DNA of 64,000 bases, from contig JAHJOK010000009.1 of assembly GCA_018820205.1 (NCBI GenBank), positions 1 through 64,000 on the forward strand, read 5' to 3'. Source of the stretch: Alphaproteobacteria bacterium. Its GTDB lineage: Bacteria > Pseudomonadota > Alphaproteobacteria > Caulobacterales > Caulobacteraceae. The notes under the pieces are model-generated. The model saw nothing but the letters and a program-made list of their open reading frames with translations. It did no database searches and had not been told where the DNA came from. The position numbers and the translations under genes are program-made. This document shows, piece by piece, positions 8,802 to 16,984 of the stretch (position 1 is the first letter of the stretch; each line of letters opens with the position of its first letter).

Positions 8802-11444
8802 GTGGCGGAGAACAAATATGCAGCCTTCATAAGCTACAGTCACAAGGATGAGGCCGTAGCAAGGTGGCTGCACCGTCGACTGGAGGCCTACGCCGTTCCG
8901 CGCGGGGCCGCGCCGAACTACGGGCGCAAAGGTTTGTTCGGGCGGCGCATCGGACGGGTGTTTCGCGACCGCGAGGAACTTCCGGCCGGCTATCCCCTGT
9001 CGGATCAGATCAGTAACGCCCTGGCCCGCTCCGACGCCCTGATCGTGCTGTGCTCACCCGATGCGGCCCGCAGCGAATACGTCAACAAGGAGATCCTTGA
9101 GTTCGTGCGCCTGGGCAGAGGCGACCGGATCTTCCCGGTGCTCGTCAGTGGCGAAGACCACGAAATCTTCCCGGCTGCCCTGTCGAAAAAGCGGGAAATC
9201 CTCGAAGCCGACCTGCGACCCGGCAAGGACGGCCGCGACCACGCCGCCTTGAAGCTGCTGGCGGGGCTGATGGGGCTGGAGCCCAACGACCTGACCCGCC
9301 GCGAGGCGCGGGCGCAACGGCGCAGGCTAGCTCTGGCGGGGGTGGGGATGGCGGTGTTCGCGGGGCTTGCAGCGGCGGCGGGGTGGTTCGGGTATCAGTC
9401 GGTGCAGAGTGAACAGAAGGCGCGGAACACCCTGCACCGCCTGTTCGTGACCAATGGTGAGCAAGCGCTAGCTGAAGGGAGGCCTCTGCTGGCCATCCGC
9501 TATGCACTGGCCGGGCGTCGATTGTCGCCGGGGAATGCGGCTGCGTATGAGGTGCTCCTCGCTGGCGCCTATGACCGCGTCGGTCGACATCAAGTATTCG
9601 AGGGACATGAGGACTCCATCAATGCCGTGGCCTTGTCGCGCGATGGGCGGCGCATCGTCTCTGGCGGCCAAGATGGAACCATAAGGCTGTGGGGTGTCGA
9701 AACCAACCGTCCGATTGGTCGCCCACTGGCTGGACATGAAGGCGCGGTAAGGAGCGTGGCCGTATCCCCTGACGGGCGGCGCGCTGTATCTGGCGGCGAC
9801 GATGGAACCGTAAGGTTGTGGGATATCGAAACCGGCCGCGCGCTTGGCGCGCCGTTGACGGGTCATCAGGGCAGGGTTGGGACCGTGGCCGTCTCGCCTG
9901 ACGGGCGGCGCATCGTCTCGGGTGGCTGGGATGGAAGCATGAGACTATGGGATGCCGAATCCGGGCACGAGATTGGCACGGCACTGACGGGGCATGAGGG
10001 CAGGGTTGTCACCGTGACCTTCTCGTCTGACGGGCGACGCATCGTCTCGGGCGGCGGGGATGGACGGGTGAGGGTATGGGATGTCGAAACTGGCCGCGCG
10101 GTTGGCCCTACGCTGAACGGCCACGGGGGCGGGAGCGCTGTGGCCTTCTCGCCCGACGGGCGTCACGTTGTCTCTGGCGGGGACGATGGAGCCTTAATGC
10201 TATGGGATGTCCAAACCGGCCGCGCGATTAGCGAGCGCCTGACGGGACACGCGGGCTACATTTGGTCCGTAGCCTTCTCACCCGACGGGCGTCGCGTTGT
10301 CTCTGGCAGTGAGGATGGAACAGTAAGACTATGGGATGCCGAAACCGGTCGCCCGATTGGCGGTCCGTTTGCGGGACATGAAGGCGGCGTCCGAGCCGTG
10401 GCGTTCTCGCCAAACGACGGGCGGGTTGTCTCCGGCGGCGGAGATAGAACTGTTAGGGTATGGAATGCTGAAACCGAGCGTTCGATCGGCGCACCGCTGA
10501 CGACACATGAGAGCGGAGTGGGTGCGGTGGCCTTCTCACCGGATGGGCGCCGTATCGACTTTGGCGGCAACGATGGAACCGTGGGGGTATGGGATGCCGA
10601 AACCGGTCGGCAGCTCCACACTCACCTGACGGGACATAAGGGTCCAGTCATGGCTTTAGTCTTCTGGTCTGATGGGCGGCGCATTGCTTACCGCGCCGAT
10701 GACGGAAGCGTGCGGATATGGGACATCGAAGCCCGCCAGCAGCTCGGCATCCCGTTGGCGCAGCAAGATGGCAGGATCCAGAGCGTGGCCTTCTCGCCCG
10801 ACGGGGTGCGCATCGTTTCTGGCGGTGATGGTGGGACCGTGAGGATTTGGGACGCGGAAACCGGTCACCAGGTCGGCGCGCCGCTTACGAGACTGAGTAC
10901 TAGGATTGAAAGGGTGGCCTTCTCCCCTGACCAGCGGCGCATTGTCTTTGGCGACGAAGAGGGAACTATAAGGCTATGGGATGCCGAAACCCGCCGCCAA
11001 ATCGGCGCGCCGTTGGCGGGGCATGAGGGTCCCATTAATGCTGTGGCCTTTTCGCCTGACGGGCGGCGCATTGTCTCGGGCGGTGAGGATCACACCTTGA
11101 GGCTGTGGGATGCCGAAACCGGTCGCGAGATTGGAGCGCCTCTAAGAGAACCTGAGGACCGGATCAACGCCTTGGCCTTCTCTCCCGACGGACAGTACAT
11201 CATTTCGGGCGGAGACTATTTTGGAATCGTGAGGCTATGGGACGTGACCCGCCTCACCCAAGCTTGGCATGTCATGGCCCGCGAAGCCTGCCTGACCATG
11301 CTGGGCCCCTCCGGCCGCACCTTCTCCCGCGCCGAGATCGACGCCGACCCCCTGCTGTTCTCCGAGTGGAACGACCCTACCCGTGACGTGTGTGCCGGGT
11401 TCCCCGGCGTGCCGCCGCTTCCCCGGCAAGGCACGCGGCCATGA
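8802..11444 (+). CDS. TIR-transmembrane-WD40 repeat protein
   Basis: This 880-residue protein starts at GTG, about 200 bases after the preceding operon. Residues 5-115 are a TIR domain: AAFISYSHKDE at the start, and Glu97 in YVNKEILEF at the probable catalytic site. Residues ~176-197 form one membrane helix (LALAGVGMAVFAGLAAAAGWF). From ~269 to ~820 there are about 13 WD40 units of 43 residues with the pattern H-x-G-x-V-x-x-V-A-F-S-P-D-G-R-R-I-V-S, enough for about two propellers. The family usually acts as a membrane-anchored sensor (propeller) with a TIR signalling enzyme. Its stop overlaps the start of the RyR-domain gene, so the pair is coupled. The repeats are unusually alike, suggesting recent amplification. 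Confidence 0.9.
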   Translation: MAENKYAAFISYSHKDEAVARWLHRRLEAYAVPRGAAPNYGRKGLFGRRIGRVFRDREELPAGYPLSDQISNALARSDALIVLCSPDAARSEYVNKEILEFVRLGRGDRIFPVLVSGEDHEIFPAALSKKREILEADLRPGKDGRDHAALKLLAGLMGLEPNDLTRREARAQRRRLALAGVGMAVFAGLAAAAGWFGYQSVQSEQKARNTLHRLFVTNGEQALAEGRPLLAIRYALAGRRLSPGNAAAYEVLLAGAYDRVGRHQVFEGHEDSINAVALSRDGRRIVSGGQDGTIRLWGVETNRPIGRPLAGHEGAVRSVAVSPDGRRAVSGGDDGTVRLWDIETGRALGAPLTGHQGRVGTVAVSPDGRRIVSGGWDGSMRLWDAESGHEIGTALTGHEGRVVTVTFSSDGRRIVSGGGDGRVRVWDVETGRAVGPTLNGHGGGSAVAFSPDGRHVVSGGDDGALMLWDVQTGRAISERLTGHAGYIWSVAFSPDGRRVVSGSEDGTVRLWDAETGRPIGGPFAGHEGGVRAVAFSPNDGRVVSGGGDRTVRVWNAETERSIGAPLTTHESGVGAVAFSPDGRRIDFGGNDGTVGVWDAETGRQLHTHLTGHKGPVMALVFWSDGRRIAYRADDGSVRIWDIEARQQLGIPLAQQDGRIQSVAFSPDGVRIVSGGDGGTVRIWDAETGHQVGAPLTRLSTRIERVAFSPDQRRIVFGDEEGTIRLWDAETRRQIGAPLAGHEGPINAVAFSPDGRRIVSGGEDHTLRLWDAETGREIGAPLREPEDRINALAFSPDGQYIISGGDYFGIVRLWDVTRLTQAWHVMAREACLTMLGPSGRTFSRAEIDADPLLFSEWNDPTRDVCAGFPGVPPLPRQGTRP
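9606..11255 (+). repeat. about 13 tandem 129-bp (43-codon) WD40 repeats
   Basis: The unit encodes one WD40 blade and recurs every 129 bases with small length changes. The most conserved DNA block lies around the codons for SPDGRRIVSGG (for example near 9770, 9900, 10030 and 11055). Units 2, 4, 6 and 12 are especially close in protein sequence. Units 9-11 are the most diverged. Such homogeneity is unusual in ordinary bacterial WD40 proteins and is compatible with unit exchange by recombination. Confidence 0.85.
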
Positions 11445-13186
11445 GACCGAACCGCCGCAACGGTGCCCTGGGGCTAGGCGCAATGGCCACCCTAGCCGTG
11501 GTTGGGCTCGGTTTCTGGGGGTGGCGGCTGGCGGGAGTGGTCGATACGGCTGATGCCGTGTATCGCGCGCTTCAGGCGTTCGTGTTGGGCGATGTACAGC
11601 GCGACCTGGCCGAGGTTGGAGCCCCCGCGCGAGCGCTGCTGGAAGCGGCTCGTTGGCTCGGAGCCTTCCTAGCCTTCTACGCCGTCATCCTGTTGCTCTG
11701 GTCAAGCTTGGAGGCTTGGCGGATCGGACGGGATGCGCGCGGGCGGCGCAGGCACCTGGTGGTCGCAGGCGGTGATCCCTTCGCCGACCGGCTGAGCGAG
11801 GCGGCAGCCGGCGACGAGCTGCGCCTAGGGGTGGTTCAGTTGCGTGATCCCGATCAGCGGCCGGCCACCAATGATCGGCTAATCCGCCTGCCCTTCCACG
11901 GCTTCGACCATGACGGCCTGGATGAGGCGGGCACGGCGCGGGCGCGGCGGCTGGTCGTCGCCCTGTCGGACGATGGCGCGGCGGTCGATCTGGCCCTGTC
12001 GGCGCAGAGGCGATATCCAACCCTGTCCATTTTAGCCCGGCTTCGTGACAGTGGGCTGTCGAAGAACCTTCATGACCTGCCTGGGGGCGAGACCCTGAGA
12101 GCCTTTTCCGAAGCCGAGGCAGCCGCACGCGAGATTGTGCGCCGCCATCCGCCGTTCCTGCTGGCCGAGGATCGCAGGCAGCAACGCATCCATGCCCTGC
12201 TGATCGGCGATGAGGATTGGGTCGAGGCGATTTTGACCGAACTCATCCTGTCGTCACGCACCCTGAAGCTGGACAAGCCCCGGCTGACCTTGGCAGTCGT
12301 CGATGCTACAGCCCTGCAACAGCGGCTCTCGGTCCGCTATCCGGAATTGGAGCGGGAGGCCGATCTGGCGTTTTCGGCTCTCGATCTCCCGATGCTGACG
12401 CCCAGTGAGAGCGCGCGGCCGGATGGGGACACGATCACAGCCGTTTATTGCGCCTTCGACGAAGGGGCCCGGTCGCTGACCGCCGCCTTGGCCCTGAAGC
12501 GACAGGCCCGGTCGTGGGCCGGATTCGGCGCTCCAATTCTGGTCCGGGTTTCTGGTGATCAGGGGCTGGAGCGGCCCCGCGCCGGCGCGGACCTGAGGGC
12601 ACTGGATATCATCCCCTTCGGGTCCATGACGGACGTCATCCATGCCGCCGGAATCATATCGGAAACCTCGGACCGGGCCGAGCGCGAGTGGCACGAAGCC
12701 TATCTGCGCCTCAACCCGAACTCGAACGCAGCCGTATCCTGGGGCCGGCTCAGCGAGGAGTACCGCCTGTCGAACCGACGGGCAGTCGCCCACGCCTACG
12801 CCAAATTGCATGAGGCGGGCTTCGACCTGCGCCCGTGGCTGGCCACGGCCAAGCCGTGGGATGAACTGCCGGCGCTCGCCACCGGCGAGGCCCTGTTCCG
12901 CGACGAGGCGGAACTGATGCGCTTGGCCGAACTGGAACACGAACGATGGAATGCCGACCGCCGACTTCTCGGCTGGCGATTTGGCGAGGTCAAAGACAAC
13001 GGTCGAAAACACCATCCCTGCCTTGTCGATTTCGCCAATCTGCCACCAGAGATTCAGGGATACGATATCGAATTGATCCGGAGTCTCGATCAGATACTGC
13101 CCAGGAAGAAGGGTGGGTTAAAGCGGTGCATACAGGTTAACGACGCCCAGTCGAAAGAGCCTCAGGCAACGTCAGCCCAAACTTAG
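11441..13186 (+). CDS. two-TM TrkA-like / RyR-domain protein, putative nucleotide-gated membrane effector
   Basis: The 581-residue product starts at an ATG overlapping the TIR-WD40 stop (ATGA). Helices at ~10-31 and ~70-90, with a short intervening segment, resemble a minimal two-TM channel unit. Two Rossmann-like modules follow, beginning at RHLVVAGGDPFADRL (~104) and RIHALLIGDEDWVEAIL; they resemble TrkA/RCK domains with eroded glycine motifs. Residues ~415-570 match the RyR domain, including LAELEHERWNADRRLLGW and the RKHHPCLVDFANLP segment. RyR and TrkA modules in bacteria have been proposed as ligand sensors in nucleotide-signalling conflict systems. Paired with TIR, the protein would be a membrane effector gated by a TIR-made nucleotide (inference). 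The last six residues come from an IS6 end that supplies the stop. Confidence 0.8.
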   Translation: MRPNRRNGALGLGAMATLAVVGLGFWGWRLAGVVDTADAVYRALQAFVLGDVQRDLAEVGAPARALLEAARWLGAFLAFYAVILLLWSSLEAWRIGRDARGRRRHLVVAGGDPFADRLSEAAAGDELRLGVVQLRDPDQRPATNDRLIRLPFHGFDHDGLDEAGTARARRLVVALSDDGAAVDLALSAQRRYPTLSILARLRDSGLSKNLHDLPGGETLRAFSEAEAAAREIVRRHPPFLLAEDRRQQRIHALLIGDEDWVEAILTELILSSRTLKLDKPRLTLAVVDATALQQRLSVRYPELEREADLAFSALDLPMLTPSESARPDGDTITAVYCAFDEGARSLTAALALKRQARSWAGFGAPILVRVSGDQGLERPRAGADLRALDIIPFGSMTDVIHAAGIISETSDRAEREWHEAYLRLNPNSNAAVSWGRLSEEYRLSNRRAVAHAYAKLHEAGFDLRPWLATAKPWDELPALATGEALFRDEAELMRLAELEHERWNADRRLLGWRFGEVKDNGRKHHPCLVDFANLPPEIQGYDIELIRSLDQILPRKKGGLKRCIQVNDAQSKEPQATSAQT

Positions 13187-13321
13187 CCACCCGGTAATCC
13201 GGGCCACCTCGCGCCGCGGGCATGGCGACCCTTCCGCTACTTTGACAGGTCGCCGGAGAGGATCTGGAGGGTCGTCATGAAGTGCGTGAAATTCCCCGCT
13301 GTCGTCCCGGAGGGTGAGGAC
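13165..13321 (+). mobile_element. IS6-family left-end remnant (first of two in tandem)
   Basis: Bases 13165-13184 match the left end of the intact IS6 copy at 28497 (core GTCAGCCCAAACT). They are followed by a shared leader and a degenerate transposase start: CGCTACTTTGACAGGTCGCC corresponds to the codons for RYFDSSP in the intact gene, then frame is lost. No right end follows before a second left end begins at 13322. Confidence 0.7.
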
Positions 13322-13450
13322 GGTCCTGTCAGCCCAAACTCTAGCCACCCGGAAAGGCCGGCCGCGCCAAGTTTCTGGCATGACCAAACCGATAAACCCG
13401 CTTCGCTGGTTTGACAGCCCACCCACGCAACCGGGCGGAAAATCTCTCAT
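13322..13450 (+). mobile_element. IS6-family left-end remnant (second of two in tandem)
   Basis: A second left end (GGTCCTGTCAGCCCAAACTC) starts at 13322. It is followed at 13380 by an ATG and codons for MTKPINPLRWFDSPP, the same N-terminus as the intact IS6 transposase (MAKSTNPFRYFDSSP). Homology stops after about 20 codons. Two left ends in tandem point to repeated insertion or recombination at this site. Confidence 0.72.
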
Positions 13451-13866
13451 GGATTAGCGGATCAGTAAAAATATGTGGTGACGTCTGCGCGCTCGCCACC
13501 TGCTCTCCAACTGCACAGCTTGTCTCGAGCTGTCCCGTCCCGTTCGCGAAATGCGCATAAGCGCGATTCCGCGAAAACTGCTTTCCCTCGCAACGCCGGC
13601 TTCTGACCCGTAGTAGCGCTGCGGAACGACCACTTTCGGCGAAAATTCGCTGGGGTGCGAAGTAAGGCCCTGCCCCGCTCAGAGCATCACTTCCGGTCTG
13701 CCCGGCAGGATTTGTAGCCGCTGATCCATTCCACGACATGGCCTTAGTCGCTGAGCGCCAAGCGGTATTCGTACCTCCGCAGGAGTTCATTCGCCGCCCC
13801 TGCCGTAATCTTTGCAGAGGGCGCGTCCGGCATCTCCGCGGTTGAGGCCCAGAGCCCGCGGCAGCC
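13451..13866. other. intergenic stretch, no supported gene
   Basis: About 415 bases without a credible frame. A stretch at 13500-13560 (CTCTCCAACTGCACAGCTTG, then TGTCCCGTCCCGTTCGCGAAATGCGCAT) partly matches sequence at about 815-840 and, in its first half, 17050-17085. The common element looks like a decayed D-arm-like tRNA segment plus flank. I see no terminator or promoter I can defend. Confidence 0.4.
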
Positions 13867-14937
13867 TCAGTAGATCGGCTTGACGAAGGTGATGGAGAAG
13901 CGGCCGAACTGCTGTTCCTGGTTCTGGCCCTCGAACTCCGGGAAGCGGAATACGTGCGCGTACTGGCCGCGGACCGGACCGACGCGCAGGGCGACGCCCG
14001 CCTGCGCCTCCGGCACGAAATAGTATTTTTCAATCCGCGCGGAATTTTCGAACGTGTTGCCGTCCAGGGTGATGTCGCGAACGACGACGCGTAGGTCGAC
14101 GCCGGCAAAGACGTAGAACTCGGCCAAGCCTTCGGGCTGGACTAAGGAGGCGTAGGCCGGGGCAGGCCAAGAGCGCTGCGGCCCAAAATCCCGGTCGAGA
14201 CCCCAGCCAGCGCGGAACAGCATGCCGCCGCTGAAACCGGTACGGAAGGTCCCGACCTCCGCACCCATGAAGTCGGTTCGGTCGGCGGTGATGACTTTGA
14301 GATCATACTGCCGGGTGATCCAGCGGCGTTCCCACTGCAGGGCGAAGCCGGGCTCGTCGTTGATCTGATATTTCCAGCCCCGGGCGAGATCGGTCGGGAT
14401 CATCCGGTGGCGCTCGTCCTGGGAAAACCAGGCTTGGGCCGACGGACCGACCAGTCCGGCCTGGAGTTCCAAGGTGTTCAGCTGGCGCGGCGAGATGGTG
14501 ATGACGGCGGCCGAACCGTAGGCAAGGCCGGCGTAGGGCCGGTCGCGCGGCTCAGCGTCGAGGATCCGCTCGGAGGTGTAGATATTCTGGCCGAAGCCCC
14601 AGCCCCAGCGAGTTTCGACGTCGGCCCGCTCGGGCTCTAGCACCCGCAGCCATCGCCCGACCGCGACGCCGAGGCGCGGCGGCTCAGAGCAGAGGATCAT
14701 GTTGAAGTGGGTGCCGTGGGTGTAATAACGATCGGTCTGCTCGTCCGCCAGATAGGCGAAATCGTCGTTCTCCACGTCGCCGACGATGCCCTCGGTCGGA
14801 TCCAGCGTCGGCCCAGCGCCCTCGGTCGGCGCCGAAGCCTGGGGCGCCCTTGCGGGCTCATTGGGGCAGGCCCAGGCCGGGGCGGCGCTCGCCAAGACGG
14901 CGACGGCCGCCGCGAGCAGGCCGGCGGCCCTAGACAC
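13867..14937 (-). CDS. LpxR-like lipid A 3'-O-deacylase family outer-membrane protein (DUF2219)
   Basis: This 356-residue protein starts at a GTG overlapping the upstream stop. A signal peptide (LLAAAVAVLASAAPAWA) covers ~8-24. The mature part carries the LpxR-family signature GDVENDDFAYLADEQTDRYY-THGTHF, whose Asn-Asp and His/Thr residues correspond to the active-site region of LpxR. The rest alternates as in an outer-membrane beta-barrel and ends in an aromatic residue (FVKPIY), typical of barrel insertion signals. The reaction would be removal of the 3'-acyloxyacyl group from lipid A; many members of this broad family are uncharacterised. It is last in a three-gene unit with a lipoprotein and a small helical protein. 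Confidence 0.8.
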   Translation of the reverse strand: MSRAAGLLAAAVAVLASAAPAWACPNEPARAPQASAPTEGAGPTLDPTEGIVGDVENDDFAYLADEQTDRYYTHGTHFNMILCSEPPRLGVAVGRWLRVLEPERADVETRWGWGFGQNIYTSERILDAEPRDRPYAGLAYGSAAVITISPRQLNTLELQAGLVGPSAQAWFSQDERHRMIPTDLARGWKYQINDEPGFALQWERRWITRQYDLKVITADRTDFMGAEVGTFRTGFSGGMLFRAGWGLDRDFGPQRSWPAPAYASLVQPEGLAEFYVFAGVDLRVVVRDITLDGNTFENSARIEKYYFVPEAQAGVALRVGPVRGQYAHVFRFPEFEGQNQEQQFGRFSITFVKPIY

Positions 14938-15307
14938 CCAGCACGCCCGCCAGTTCGACGAGTCGGGTAAGCTGAGCCACCAGCTTGCCCAGCTGATCGA
15001 TGGTCGCGGCCGCCTGGTTGATGTCGGCTAGGGCCTTGGCGAGGGCCGCGTTCACCGTCTTGATCGTGGCGTTGGCCGCGACGAGTTCCGGCGTGCCGGC
15101 GTCGAACACCACACCCAACAACACCTTCAGCTGCTCGCGCAGGACGACGCCGTTGGCGTAGAAGGCACCCCGCTGGCTTTCGGTATAGCGTCCGTCGCGG
15201 GCCATCCGGAAGCAGGTTGAGATCGAGGCGGCCAAGGTGCCGGTGTCGACGGTCTGGTCGGCACCCACCTTGTCGGCGCGCAGATCGCCCAGAATCTTAG
15301 TCATCAT
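14930..15307 (-). CDS. small helical protein, 125 aa, unknown function
   Basis: I do not recognise a family. The protein is Ala/Leu/Thr-rich and predicted helical, with heptad-like spacing in the second half (IDQLGKLVAQLTRLVELAGVLG), so a coiled coil or membrane-peripheral helix is plausible. There is no signal peptide. It begins with two ATGs (15307 and 15304) overlapping the lipoprotein stop and ends eight bases inside the LpxR-like gene, so all three are coupled. The context suggests an envelope accessory role; nothing more can be said. Confidence 0.65.
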   Translation of the reverse strand: MMTKILGDLRADKVGADQTVDTGTLAASISTCFRMARDGRYTESQRGAFYANGVVLREQLKVLLGVVFDAGTPELVAANATIKTVNAALAKALADINQAAATIDQLGKLVAQLTRLVELAGVLGV

Positions 15308-16274
15308 CGAGATCCCGCAGGGTTGCGACCGCGTCGGCCACGGGCCGGACGCGGTTGTTGAAGGTTTCCAAGGCGGCGACCAAGGTCGTCAGGTCTTCCG
15401 GACGGCCTGAGGATTCGGCGTAGACCACCAAGGCCGCATGGGCGTCGCGAATGCCGGAGATCAAGGTCACGGGCTGCTGGGCGATGGTGGTTTCATAGCG
15501 GCGCGCCGCCGCATCGATCCGCGCCAGCGCCACGCGCCGCTGCTCGAAATTCAAACTACCCCGGTCGCGGTTGTAGGCAACCATCAGTCCGGTGAGCGCC
15601 TGGTCCTGGCCGGTGGACTGGAGCGGACCGATCATGGTGATCATGTCGCGCTCGAGGAGATCCAGGACGGCGTTGACGGCAGGTGTCCCTTCCCGAACGG
15701 CGCGCCGCACGGCGGCATCCCGCTGTTGATCGAGCACCGTCTCGCCGATCACACCGATGATGATCCCGATCGGACCGGCGTAGGACCCGGCGGTCGTATC
15801 CGACGTATTGGGTTCGTCTCCCAGCGTCCGGAAGGTTTCGTCGAGCTTGCCCAAATTGGTCCCTAGGGTCTGCGCCCCGGTGTTGAACCGCTGGGGCGCG
15901 TCGGCTCCGGCCAAGCCCGCGAGACGTTCGCCGTATTTCGAGAGCAGATTGATGGCGTCGGTTCTGGCCTTGATCGACTCGGGCGAGAATTGGGCCAAGA
16001 GCCCGGTGGGCCGTCCGTCGGCGCCGATCTCGAGCACCTCCATGGCCGGGTCCTCGGCGACGCGCTGAAGGTAGAGCTCGCGCTCAAAATTGTTGATCTC
16101 GCCGTAGTAGCCAAGCAGGGCGGCGTTGGAGAGGGCCATGGTGCTGGTGAAGCTGCTGACCGGCTCCTTGAAGTCGATATTGACGCAGCCGCCCAAGGCG
16201 CCGGCAGCGAAAAGGAGCAGCGCCCCTCGAGACACACATTGCAGCCGCAAGACAGCCTCCCTCACAAGCCGCAT
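15297..16274 (-). CDS. predicted lipoprotein, 325 aa, unknown function
   Basis: The frame extends upstream to 16364, but the ATG at 16274 gives a normal lipoprotein signal: MRLVREAVLRLQ, a hydrophobic stretch and the lipobox LGGC (LLLFAAGALGGC). The mature protein is helical and alanine-rich, with a central glycine-rich hydrophobic stretch (YAGPIGIIIGVIGETVL) that may lie on or in a membrane. I know no named domain. It heads a unit with a 125-residue protein and an LpxR-like barrel, implying a role at the outer membrane or periplasm. The promoter must lie within ~75 bases, up to the IS6 remnant at 16349. Confidence 0.72.
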   Translation of the reverse strand: MRLVREAVLRLQCVSRGALLLFAAGALGGCVNIDFKEPVSSFTSTMALSNAALLGYYGEINNFERELYLQRVAEDPAMEVLEIGADGRPTGLLAQFSPESIKARTDAINLLSKYGERLAGLAGADAPQRFNTGAQTLGTNLGKLDETFRTLGDEPNTSDTTAGSYAGPIGIIIGVIGETVLDQQRDAAVRRAVREGTPAVNAVLDLLERDMITMIGPLQSTGQDQALTGLMVAYNRDRGSLNFEQRRVALARIDAAARRYETTIAQQPVTLISGIRDAHAALVVYAESSGRPEDLTTLVAALETFNNRVRPVADAVATLRDLDDD

Positions 16275-16348
16275 TAGCCATAGAACCTTGTTCGGCAAAA
16301 GGGAAGGCCGGTGCCGAAATGGCGGCCATGGACTGGCGGTTCTTGGAT

Positions 16349-16803
16349 GGTCCTGTCGGCCCAAACTTTAGCCGCCCGGTAAGACGCTCCGAGCCACGCT
16401 CCGGGCATGGCCAAATCGACCAACCCATTCCGCTGGTTTGACAACTCGCCCGAGGTGATCCGCCTCGTGGTGCTGATGTACGTGAAATAGCCGCTGTCGC
16501 TCCGAAACGTGGAGGACCTGCTGGCCGAACGCGACATCGACATCTGCCACGAAACGGTGCGGCTGTGGTGGAACCGGTTCGGCCCGATGTTCGCCCCGGA
16601 GATCCGCGGAAGCGGGTCGACCAAATGCGAGCCTACACCCATTGGCGCTGGCATCTGGACGAGGTTTACGTCCGCATCAACGGCGAGGTGCACTACCTCT
16701 GGCGAGCCGTCGTTGCCGAATGGAAGACGCTCGCCGCCTGCCGATGAGCCCCCTGCCCTCAGTGCGCCCAGCGGAGACAAGTTCGCATTGGACTGACCGC
16801 ACC
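16349..16803 (+). mobile_element. internally deleted IS6-family element
   Basis: Both ends are present: GGTCCTGTCGGCCCAAACTT at 16349 and TTGGACTGACCGCACC ending at 16803, inverted relative to each other as in the intact copy at 28497-29323. The element is ~455 bp against 827 bp for the intact one. The missing part is the centre and most of the 3' half of the transposase. Both ends being kept with a short interior makes it MITE-like and possibly mobilisable by a related transposase. Confidence 0.82.
16407..16747 (+). pseudogene. IS6-family transposase pseudogene (stop, frameshift, internal deletion)
   Basis: The start MAKSTNPFRWFDNSPEVIRL matches the intact transposase at 28553. An in-frame TAG follows MYVK, where the intact gene has a Tyr codon. 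Later the frame shifts near EIRG/KRVDQM. After HYLWRAV (residue ~102 of the intact protein) the sequence jumps straight to the C-terminal EWKTLA, so ~125 codons including the second catalytic Asp and the Glu are lost. It cannot encode a working enzyme. Confidence 0.88.
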
Positions 16804-16876
16804 CCACCCAGTCACGAACTTGTCCCCGGGCGCGCGCGGGGCAAACAGAGACAATTACTGGCCATGTCTGCCAGCT
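16763..16876 (+). repeat. direct repeat copy A (IS6 right end plus ~73 bp flank)
   Basis: This stretch is closely similar to 27981-28097 in the same orientation. The shared part includes the IS6 right end and then a common non-IS flank, with CGCGCGCGGGGCAAACAGAG and ATGTCTGCCAGCTAG recognisable in both. Only scattered substitutions separate them. The two copies bracket the IS1182 element, the giant NTPase, the HTH gene and the VirD4-like gene. Confidence 0.85.
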
Positions 16877-16984
16877 AGTGCGCATTTCCGAATGTGCACT
16901 GACAACGCAGCCGTTCTCTCAAAGACGTTGACAGGATCGGTCTTGGGTCAGAGGCGGGGTCGGTCCCCGCCCAACTTTGCGCAC

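Noticed and set aside
9606..11255. CRISPR-like regular repeats
   Set aside because: The 129-bp periodicity is in-frame coding sequence for WD40 blades, with no spacers.
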